Assembly: GCA_050329575.1 (NCBI GenBank)
Contig: JBHJOP010000005.1
Coordinates: forward strand, 1 to 27,786
Length of the DNA stretch: 27,786 nucleotides
Source of the DNA: JAUXFS01 sp050329575
Lineage (GTDB): Bacteria; Pseudomonadota; Alphaproteobacteria; Rhodospirillales; Defluviicoccaceae
Reading direction: 5' to 3'
Of the stretch, positions 7,083-14,132 are shown one piece after another. How positions within the stretch are numbered: the stretch's first letter is position 1; every line of letters begins with the position of its first letter. The position numbers and the translations under genes are program-made. The notes beneath the pieces are model-generated. The model made no database searches and had not been told where the DNA came from. It saw only the letters and a list, made by a program, of their open reading frames with translations.

Positions 7083-8658
7083 GGCGAACGTCCCGGATCG
7101 GCAGGGTGAAGCGGACGATGGCGCCGCCGCCGCGATTGGCCTCGACCCAGATCCGCCCGCCGTGGGTCTCGACGATCGAGCGGCAGACCGCGAGGCCCAT
7201 GCCCATGCCGTCCGGCTTGGTGGTGAAGAACGGGTCGAACGCCCGCTCGGCGACGTCGAACGGAAAGCCGCGGCCGTTGTCCTCGACGCTGACGATGATG
7301 GCCTCGCCGACGCTCGGCGCGGTGCGGACGCAGATCGTGCGCCGGTCGGCACGGATGTCGGACAGGGCGTCGATGGCGTTGCGGATCAGATTGACGACGA
7401 TCTGCTCGACCTCGACGGCGTTGACCGCCGGCGCCGGCAGATCGGCCGCGAGGTCGAGGATCAGCTCGATCCGCCGCCGGCGCAGCTCCTTGTCGACGAG
7501 GCGCAGTGCTGCGCGGACGATGCCGTCGATGTCGGCGGTCGCCCTGTCGTCCGGCGCCGGCCGGACGAAGCGGGCCACCGCCTGCAGGATGTCGCTCGCC
7601 CGCCGGGCCTCGTCGTGAGCCGCCTGCAGCGCTTCCATGAGCACGCTCGGGGCGGCCGATCCGGCCTCGAGACGGCGCAGCGCGCCGCGGCAGTAGTTGA
7701 CGATCGCGGCGATCGGCTGGCTGAGCTCGTGGGCCAGCGTCGCGCCCATCTCGCCGATGGTGGCGATGCGCAGATAGCGGTTGAGCTGCTGGCGGTGCAC
7801 CCGCGCCTGCTCTTCGGCGGCGAGTCGCTCGGTCAGATCCTCCTCGACGCAGACGACATGGGTGATCGGTCCGTCGGCCGGGCCGGCCGGCGACAGCGAG
7901 GCGCGGGTCCGGTAGAGAGAGCCGTCCTTGCGGCGGCTGGCGAGCGGCCCCCGCCAGGGCTTCCCCGCGGCGACGGTGGCCCAGATCCGCCGGTAGTCCC
8001 GGAGCGGCATCTCTCCCGACTTGAGGATGGCGATGCCGCGGCCGATGACCTCGTCGGCGGCGTATCCGGTGACGGCGCCGAACCGCGGGTTGACGTATTC
8101 GATCCGGCCGGCGAGGTCGGTGATGGTGACGAGCGCCGGGCTCTCCTCGACGGCACGGGTCAGCAGCGCGAGCGTCTCCTCGGTCAGCCGCTGCTCGGTG
8201 ACATCGCGCACCGTCCACACCAGCACCCCCGCCGCCGTCCGCCGTCCGCCGACCAGCAGCCGGCGGCCGTCGTCCAGCCGTCGTTCGTGGTGGCCGGCGT
8301 CGCCCTCGCCGCCGCCGGAGGCCTGTGCCGTCAGCCACCGCCGGACCGCATCCTCGCCGGAACTGCGGCCCATCCGTCCGGCGGCACGCAGCACCGTCCG
8401 CAGCTCGACGCCCGGGACCAGCTGCGCGGCGATCGAAGGATAGGCCTCGCGGAACCGGGCGTTGCAGGACAGCAAGCGATTGTCGGCATCCCACAGCGAA
8501 ACCCCCTCGTCGAGCGCGTCGAGAATCTCCGGCATCGGCCGGTCGGCGGGGCGTCGGGGTGGGCACGGGGTCGGCGGCCGAAGCTCGCCTCGCGGTTGCG
8601 CCCAATCGCCCGTCGCCGTCTCCCGGATTTCACCTTTGCGCGGATATGGGGTTCGCAT
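7069..8658 (-). CDS. PAS-domain sensor histidine kinase (FixL-like, no haem motif)
   Basis: As called this is 529 residues. It has a first PAS-like domain (about 44-155, with EGVSLWDADNRLLSCN), a second PAS domain (about 166-280, with GRIEYVNPRFGAVTGY), a phosphorylated H-box with His310 in LAHELSQPIAAIVNY, and a catalytic domain with N-box NLIRNAIDAL, DNGRGFP, FFTTKPDG and GMGLAV. No membrane segment is evident, so it is probably cytosolic. The PAS domains lack the histidine-containing FixL haem pocket, so oxygen sensing is not supported. The start is uncertain: ATG 8658 follows an AGGGA that sits very close to it. ATG 8535 lies immediately before the first PAS domain, and a TTG at 8739 is also open. 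It is divergent from glpK. Confidence 0.85.
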   Translation of the reverse strand: MRTPYPRKGEIRETATGDWAQPRGELRPPTPCPPRRPADRPMPEILDALDEGVSLWDADNRLLSCNARFREAYPSIAAQLVPGVELRTVLRAAGRMGRSSGEDAVRRWLTAQASGGGEGDAGHHERRLDDGRRLLVGGRRTAAGVLVWTVRDVTEQRLTEETLALLTRAVEESPALVTITDLAGRIEYVNPRFGAVTGYAADEVIGRGIAILKSGEMPLRDYRRIWATVAAGKPWRGPLASRRKDGSLYRTRASLSPAGPADGPITHVVCVEEDLTERLAAEEQARVHRQQLNRYLRIATIGEMGATLAHELSQPIAAIVNYCRGALRRLEAGSAAPSVLMEALQAAHDEARRASDILQAVARFVRPAPDDRATADIDGIVRAALRLVDKELRRRRIELILDLAADLPAPAVNAVEVEQIVVNLIRNAIDALSDIRADRRTICVRTAPSVGEAIIVSVEDNGRGFPFDVAERAFDPFFTTKPDGMGMGLAVCRSIVETHGGRIWVEANRGGGAIVRFTLPIRDVRHAAA

Positions 8659-8942
8659 TTCCCTGGCGCTCAACATCTTGTGGGCCAAATCCAATGAATC
8701 ACAGCAGGGTTGTCCTATGCAACTCCTTTTGACACCCAAACGGGGAGTTGTTGCCCGGCCGCAACACCTTTCGCTGTGCCGTGCCCTTCTCTACCCGTCG
8801 AACACGACCTCGCCGGCCGCCGGTGACGTGCCCCGCCGGCGTCCGGCCGCGCGCCTTCCGACTGGATCGCCACGGATGCCTGTGCCATCCTCGCATCGCC
8901 CCCGCGGGGCGGAGCGGGGCGCGGACCGGGGAGGACGCAGCG

Positions 8943-10454
8943 ATGGCCGGGGAGTACGTCCTCGCCGTCGACCAGGGCACGACCGGCTCGACGGTCCTCG
9001 TGTTCGACCGCGAGGGCGCCGCCCGCGCGCGCGCCGCGTCCGAGTTCACCCAGTATTTCCCGCGCCCCGGCTGGGTCGAGCACGACGCCGTCGAGATCTG
9101 GCGGGTGACCGCGGCGGTGATCGGCGAGGCGCTGCGGGCGTCCCGGATCGGCGCCGGCGACATCGCCGCCATCGGCATCACCAACCAGCGGGAAACAACC
9201 GTGCTGTGGGATCGCGCGACGGGCGAGCCGGTCCACCGCGCCATCGTCTGGCAGGATCGGCGGACGGCCGCCACCTGCGACGCCCTGAAGGCGCGCGGCC
9301 TGGAGGACGAGATCCGCCGCAAGACCGGCCTGGTGATCGACCCCTACTTCTCGGCGACCAAGGTCAAGTGGTTGCTCGACGCCGTTCCCGGCCTGCGGCG
9401 GCGGGCGGAACGGGGCGAGATCGCGTTCGGGACCATCGATTCGTGGCTGACCTGGCAGCTCACCGGCGGCCGGGCGCACGTCACCGACTACTCCAACGCC
9501 TCGCGGACGCTGCTCTTTGACATCCACGCCCTCGACTGGGACGACGGGCTGCTGGCGCTGTTCGACATCCCGAGAGCGATCCTTCCCGCGGTCCGGCCCT
9601 CCTCCTGGGTCTACGGTCACACCGACCCCGACCGCTTCTTCGGCACCCGCGGCATCCCGGTCGCGGGGATCGCCGGCGACCAGCAGGCGGCGCTGTTCGG
9701 GCAGGCCTGCCACGATCCGGGGCTCGCCAAGAACACCTACGGCACCGGTTCGTTCGTGCTCATGCACACGGGCGGCGCTGCGGTGGCGAGCCGCGAGCGG
9801 CTGCTGACCACGATCGCCTGGCGGATCGGCGACGAGCCCGTGGAGTACGCCCTCGAGGGCGCCGTGTTCGTCACCGGTGCCGCGGTCCAGTGGCTGCGGG
9901 ACGGCTTGCGGATCATCGACACCGCCGCCGAGACCGACCGCCTGGCGCGCGCGCTCGACGGCAACGACGGCGTCTACTTCGTCCCCGCGCTCTCCGGGCT
10001 CGGGGCGCCGCACTGGGATCCGTACGCGCGCGGCACGCTGCTCGGGCTCACCCGCGGCACCGGTCGGGCCCACCTCGCCCGCGCGGTGCTGGAGAGCATC
10101 GCCTACCAGACCCGCGACGTCGTCGAGGCGATGCAGCGGGATTCGGGGATCCCGCTCGCGGAGTTGCGCTGCGACGGCGGCGGCACCGCCAACGGCTTTC
10201 TGATGCAGTTCCAGTCCGACATCCTGGGGGTGCCGGTCGAGGTTCCCGAAGTCGCCGAGACGACGGCCCTCGGCGCGGCCTCCCTCGCCGGACTGGCGAC
10301 CGGCTTCTGGAGCGGCCGCAAGGAACTCGCCGAGCGCTGGCGGCTCGCGCGGCGCTACGCTCCGGCGATGGACGAGGCCACCCGCGATCGCCTGTACGGA
10401 CGCTGGCGGCAGGCGGTCGAGCGCGCCAAGGGCTGGGCGCGCGAAGACGACTGA
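8943..10454 (+). CDS. glpK: glycerol kinase
   Basis: It phosphorylates glycerol to sn-glycerol 3-phosphate using ATP, in the cytosol. At 503 residues it is full family length (FGGY fold). N-terminal motifs include DQGTTGST (10-17), ITNQRETTVLWDRATG and IVWQDRRT. The C-terminal half has YGTGSFVLMHTG and FVPALSGLGAPHWDP, and the FGGY signature region near DGGGTANGFLMQFQSD. A strong GGGGAGGA ribosome site precedes ATG 8943. The open frame upstream to 8748 has no homology and is not coding. No glpF, glpD or glpR lies beside it, so it appears to be a single-gene unit. It is convergent with moeA. Confidence 0.97.
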   Translation: MAGEYVLAVDQGTTGSTVLVFDREGAARARAASEFTQYFPRPGWVEHDAVEIWRVTAAVIGEALRASRIGAGDIAAIGITNQRETTVLWDRATGEPVHRAIVWQDRRTAATCDALKARGLEDEIRRKTGLVIDPYFSATKVKWLLDAVPGLRRRAERGEIAFGTIDSWLTWQLTGGRAHVTDYSNASRTLLFDIHALDWDDGLLALFDIPRAILPAVRPSSWVYGHTDPDRFFGTRGIPVAGIAGDQQAALFGQACHDPGLAKNTYGTGSFVLMHTGGAAVASRERLLTTIAWRIGDEPVEYALEGAVFVTGAAVQWLRDGLRIIDTAAETDRLARALDGNDGVYFVPALSGLGAPHWDPYARGTLLGLTRGTGRAHLARAVLESIAYQTRDVVEAMQRDSGIPLAELRCDGGGTANGFLMQFQSDILGVPVEVPEVAETTALGAASLAGLATGFWSGRKELAERWRLARRYAPAMDEATRDRLYGRWRQAVERAKGWAREDD

Positions 10455-10523
10455 CGGCCGGCCGGAGCGCCCGCCGGGGATCACGCGCGGACGATCGCGG
10501 CCTCCCGCAGCCGTTCCCTCCGT

Positions 10524-11780
10524 TCAGTGGCTCACTTCGTCGAACGGGAGGAAATCGACCAGGGTGCCGGGCTCCAGCCGGGCGAGGTCTTCCGGCAACT
10601 CGACCAGCCCGTCCGCCTCGACCATCGACGACAGAATGCCGGCGCCGTCGCGGCCGAACTTGCGGGCCACCAGTCGCCCGTCGCCGTCGGCTGCGAGTCG
10701 GGCGCGCACCCACTCGCGCCGCCCGGTCTTCTTGCGGTGGGCGAAGTCGGCGGGAACCCGGAACAGGTGCGGTTCGAGCTCTGTGCAGCCGCCGAGTCGC
10801 AGGATCACCGGCCGGGCGACGCGCATGAAGGTGACCATCATCGCGACCGGATTGCCGGGCAGGCCGACGAACGGCACGCCCCCGATCCGGCCGAGGCCGA
10901 GCGGCCGACCCGGCTTGATCGCCAGCCGCCAGAAGTACAGGCTGCCGCCGGCCTCCACCGCCGCCTTGACGTGATCCTCCTCGCCCACCGACATGCCGCC
11001 CGAGGTGGCGATCAGGTGGTGGCCGGCGGCGGCGGCGGCGAGCGCGTCGCCGATCGCCTCCAACCGGTCGGGCAGGATGCCGAGGTCGTCGACCGCGCAG
11101 CCGAGCCCCTCCAGCATCGCCATCAGCCCGTAGCGGTTGGAATCGTAGATGCAGCCGGCGGGCGGAGTGTCGCCGGGATCGCGCAGCTCGTCGCCGGTCG
11201 AGAACACCGCCGTCCGCAAGCGCTGGTAGACGACGAGATCGGCGGCGCCGACGGCGGCGGCGAGACCGATGTCCTGGGGCCGCAGCCGCCGCCCGGCGGC
11301 GAGGACCGTGGCCCCGGCGCGGATGTCCTCGCCGGCGCGCCGGCGGTTGGCGCCGTGCGCGAGGCCGGGTGCGACGATCACGTGATCGCCGTCGACGGTG
11401 CAGTCCTCCTGCATCGCCACGGTGTCGCAGCCGGCGGGCATCGCCGCGCCGGTGAAGATGCGGATCGCCTCGCCGGGCCCGGCGGCGCGCCCCAGGGCGT
11501 GGCCGGCGGCGGCACGCCCGGTCACCGGCAGCCGTGTCGGCGTCGCCGGATCGAGATCGGCGTGGCGGACGGCGTAGCCGTCGACGGCGGCGTTGTCGAC
11601 CGGCGGCACGTCACCGGTGGCGAGGACATCGGCGGCGAGGATGCGCCCGCCCGCCCGCCGCAGCCCGACGGTCTCGGTGCCGACCACCGGCGCCGTCCGC
11701 GCGGCCAGCAGCGCCAGCGCCTCCGTCATCGACATCAAGGGACCGCCGAACGCGAAGCAATCGTCACTGAGTTGAGCCAT
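10524..11780 (-). CDS. moeA: molybdopterin molybdenumtransferase MoeA
   Basis: It inserts molybdate into adenylylated molybdopterin to form active molybdenum cofactor. At 418 residues it has the usual length and domain order: an N-terminal MoeA domain with PPVDNAAVDGYAVR, a central MoCF-binding domain with STGDEL and IATSGGMSVGEEDHVK, then GLPGNPVAMMV and the C-terminal beta-barrel domain. The start at 11780 is preceded by GGGGA about 7 bases upstream. The frame continues to 12053 but that portion has no homology and would run into fdhD. It is divergent from fdhD-mobA across 142 bp, so the three form one cofactor-maturation locus. Confidence 0.96.
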   Translation of the reverse strand: MAQLSDDCFAFGGPLMSMTEALALLAARTAPVVGTETVGLRRAGGRILAADVLATGDVPPVDNAAVDGYAVRHADLDPATPTRLPVTGRAAAGHALGRAAGPGEAIRIFTGAAMPAGCDTVAMQEDCTVDGDHVIVAPGLAHGANRRRAGEDIRAGATVLAAGRRLRPQDIGLAAAVGAADLVVYQRLRTAVFSTGDELRDPGDTPPAGCIYDSNRYGLMAMLEGLGCAVDDLGILPDRLEAIGDALAAAAAGHHLIATSGGMSVGEEDHVKAAVEAGGSLYFWRLAIKPGRPLGLGRIGGVPFVGLPGNPVAMMVTFMRVARPVILRLGGCTELEPHLFRVPADFAHRKKTGRREWVRARLAADGDGRLVARKFGRDGAGILSSMVEADGLVELPEDLARLEPGTLVDFLPFDEVSH

Positions 11781-11922
11781 CCGTGTCCCCGCCGCGCGCG
11801 ATCGGGCGTCGCCCTCCCGCCGCGGCGAGATTATACTGGACACGGCGTCGCGATCGCCATCGCCGAAGCGGACGGCGAACGCGGCCACGAGTGGAACGGG
11901 AGCGGAACGGGAGCGGAAGCGG

Positions 11923-12804
11923 TTGGACGACCTCCTGGTGGCGCCGGACCCCAACGACCCGCGGCTGACCGCGCGCCGGGCGGGCGTCGACCAGAACGGC
12001 CGGACGATCGAGGCGTCGGTGGTCGAGGAGCGACCGCTGACGCTGTTTCTCAACGGTCGCGAGATCGTGACGATGATGACGATCGGCGACTTTCCCCGTT
12101 ATCTCGCGGTCGGCTACCTGCTCAATCAGACCATGTTGCGCCCCGGCGACACGATTACCGCCATCGACTACGACCAGGAGACCGAGACGGTGGTCGTCCG
12201 CACCCCGCACAGGACCGACTTCGAGGAGAAGCTGAGCCGGAAGACGCTGACCTCGGGTTGCGCGCAAGGGACGGTGTTCGGCGACGTGATGGAGACGTTC
12301 GAGACGGTCCGCCTCGACCCGGGCGCGGTGCTGCGGACGTCGTGGCTCTATGCCCTGACCCGTCGGATCAACACCACGGACAGCCTCTACCTCGCCGCCG
12401 GCGCGATCCACGGCTGCGTGCTGTGCGAGCAAGACCGGCCGCTGATCTACATGGAGGACGTCGGCCGCCACAACGCGATCGACAAGATCGCCGGCTACAT
12501 GGCGCTCGAGGGCGTCGGTCCGGAGGGCAAGATCTTCTACACCACCGGGCGGCTGACCAGCGAGATGGTGATCAAGGCCGTCCGGATGCGGATCCCGATC
12601 CTGATCTCCCGCTCCGGCTTCACCGCCTGGGGCGTGGACCTCGCCCGCCGCGCCGATCTCACCCTGATCGGCCGTGCCAGGGGCAAGCGGTTCATCGCGC
12701 TCGCCGGCGAACACCGGATCGTCTTCGACGCCGATCTCGGGGCGGTCGAGGACGACCCGCCGAGGGTGCGACGCAAGGCGGGCCGGGCCGACGATGCCGC
12801 CTGA
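11923..12804 (+). CDS. fdhD: FdhD family formate dehydrogenase accessory sulfurtransferase
   Basis: FdhD relays sulfur from a cysteine desulfurase to the molybdenum or tungsten cofactor of formate dehydrogenase. This 293-residue protein keeps family landmarks: EERPLTLFLNGREIV, the loop TSGCAQGTVFG with Cys113, and YMEDVGRHNAIDKIAGYM. The well-known E. coli CX2C of that loop is reduced here to a single cysteine. A separate CVLC (Cys165, Cys168) lies just before the VGRHN motif. The best start is TTG 11923 with GGGAG about 9 bases upstream; no ATG or GTG fits the frame better. It overlaps mobA by 11 bp. No formate dehydrogenase structural gene is in the window. Confidence 0.92.
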   Translation: MDDLLVAPDPNDPRLTARRAGVDQNGRTIEASVVEERPLTLFLNGREIVTMMTIGDFPRYLAVGYLLNQTMLRPGDTITAIDYDQETETVVVRTPHRTDFEEKLSRKTLTSGCAQGTVFGDVMETFETVRLDPGAVLRTSWLYALTRRINTTDSLYLAAGAIHGCVLCEQDRPLIYMEDVGRHNAIDKIAGYMALEGVGPEGKIFYTTGRLTSEMVIKAVRMRIPILISRSGFTAWGVDLARRADLTLIGRARGKRFIALAGEHRIVFDADLGAVEDDPPRVRRKAGRADDAA

Positions 12805-13423
12805 ACGCGCCACCCCGCCCGTCGGCGTCATCCTGGCCGGCGGTCGGGCGACGAGGATGGGCGGCGGCGACAAGTGCCTGCGCCGGATCGGCGGCAGGAC
12901 CCTGCTCGAACACGTGATCGAGCGGGCGCGCCCCCAGGTCTCGCGGCTGATCGTCAGCGCCAACGGCGATCCCGGGCGCTTCGCGCCGTTCGGCCTGCCG
13001 GTGGTCGCCGACGGCGTCGGCGGCGTCGGCGGCTTCGCCGGGCCGCTGGCGGGCGTGCTGAGCGGTCTCGCGTGGGCGCGCGTGCATGCCACGGACTGCC
13101 TCTGGGTCGCGAGCTTCGCCGCCGATACGCCGTTCTTTCCCGACGACCTGGTGACGCGCATGCGGGCGGCGGTGGCGGACGCGGATGCCGATCTCGCCTG
13201 CGCCGCATCGGGCGGCCGAACCCACCCGGTGTTCGGCCTGTGGCCGGTCCGGCTCGCCGATGCGCTGCGCCATGCCCTCGACGTCGAGGCGATGCGCAGG
13301 ATCGATCGCTGGACCGCCCGCTACCGGCTGGCCACCGCCGAGTACCCCGCGTCGCCCCGCGATCCCTTCTTCAACGTCAACGGCCCCGACGACCTGGCGG
13401 CGGCCGAACGGATGCTCGACTGA
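12794..13423 (+). CDS. mobA: molybdenum cofactor guanylyltransferase
   Basis: It attaches GMP to molybdopterin to make the MGD cofactor used by the DMSO-reductase family, including formate dehydrogenases. It is 209 residues, with the nucleotide-binding signature VILAGGRATRMGGGDK near the N-terminus. Later come VVADGVGG...GPLAGVLSGL and an FAADTPFF segment where the family has an aspartate for metal binding, and the C-terminus has FFNVNGPDDL. ATG 12794 overlaps the end of fdhD by 11 bp. Together with MoeA and FdhD this supports a locus dedicated to formate dehydrogenase maturation. Confidence 0.95.
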   Translation: MPPERATPPVGVILAGGRATRMGGGDKCLRRIGGRTLLEHVIERARPQVSRLIVSANGDPGRFAPFGLPVVADGVGGVGGFAGPLAGVLSGLAWARVHATDCLWVASFAADTPFFPDDLVTRMRAAVADADADLACAASGGRTHPVFGLWPVRLADALRHALDVEAMRRIDRWTARYRLATAEYPASPRDPFFNVNGPDDLAAAERMLD

Positions 13424-13598
13424 CCCGACCATCCGCCTTGCCGGCCAGCCGCGCCGGATCACCACCGCCCGCCCCGCACGGCGCGGTTCAGGAAAGGCGT
13501 GTCGCCGCGAGCGGATTTCGACAGCTTGTGGTGCATGTCGCCGACTTCAAGACGCGCCTGGTCGCCTGCTCGATCGACGGGGCGACACGCCTGTCGGC

Positions 13599-13850
13599 TC
13601 AGCCAGTATCACGCCCACGCTCGTTGAGAGCCGCGAGGACGCGGCCGCTCTCAACGCGCCCGCCCGCGCAGGCCTTCAGCATGCGTCCGAGTTCTCGTTC
13701 CAGAGCCTTCAACTGGGAAACGCGTTTGCGCACATCAGTAAGCTGACGCCGTGTGATGACGTCGATGGAGCCGCAGTCCTGATGCGGTTGGGTTTGCAAG
13801 TCGATCAGCTCACGAATGGACACGACCGGAGTGCCGGCGGCACACGCCCA
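13599..13850 (-). pseudogene. truncated MerR-family regulator (C-terminal part only)
   Basis: The minus-strand frame ends with the effector/dimerisation half of a MerR-type metal regulator. It shows VVSIRELIDLQTQP, then DCGSID (a cysteine where metal-sensing members have one), the long coiled helix RRQLTDVRKRVSQLKALERE, and KACAGG before the usual short tail VLAALNE. The N-terminal winged helix-turn-helix that should precede it is missing: the frame opens at 13973, but residues 1-40 do not resemble a MerR DNA-binding domain, and neither do the other two minus frames. It is therefore probably a truncated or rearranged gene. No metal-efflux gene remains beside it. Confidence 0.6.
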
Positions 13851-13854
13851 ATGA

Positions 13855-13874
13855 CGAGGTGTTCGAACACCTCG
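13855..13874. repeat. 20-bp perfect palindrome
   Basis: CGAGGTGTTC is followed directly by its exact reverse complement with no spacer. It sits where the DNA-binding half of the MerR gene would have been. It could be an operator, a recombination target, or a by-product of the rearrangement that removed the gene start. Confidence 0.85.
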
Positions 13875-14021
13875 GGCGACGGATCGGCGAGCCGCATCGA
13901 TCGGCTCACGAACCTGTCGGACACCCGCCACCGTTGCGAACAGCGTAACGCTCCGTATCCGACGAAATGCCAAGGAATGGGCGGGACTCGCGGGCGGTTC
14001 TCCCCCGGCTTCTCAGAGTGT

Positions 14022-14039
14022 GAGCGGAGGACTCCGCTC
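14022..14039. repeat. 18-bp inverted repeat
   Basis: Arms GAGCGGAG and CTCCGCTC (8 bp, perfect) are separated by GA. It lies 94 bp beyond the tyrosine-kinase stop and about 170 bp upstream of the MerR remnant. No T-tract follows on either strand, so it is not a clear terminator. It might be a MerR-type operator dyad. Confidence 0.7.
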
Positions 14040-14132
14040 CCTCCGCCATCCCGACGCCGAACGACGCCTTCCGCCCGCCCGTCCGTCCGGCGCCGCCCGA
14101 TCGGGTGCCGAGCCGGGTCCGGCGGCGACGGC

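Larger units (their letters stand above)
13424..14132. other. 709-bp region without an intact gene
   Basis: This stretch between mobA and the tyrosine-kinase gene holds a truncated MerR-family frame (13599-13850), a 20-bp perfect palindrome (13855-13874) and an 18-bp inverted repeat (14022-14039). Other open frames here read as arginine- and serine-rich shadows. The mix of a gene remnant and dyads looks like decayed accessory DNA. No transposase could be recognised. Confidence 0.5.

Noticed and set aside
8659..8739. TTG start for the histidine kinase at 8739
   Set aside because: No Shine-Dalgarno precedes it and the added residues show no fold. It stays as an alternative only.
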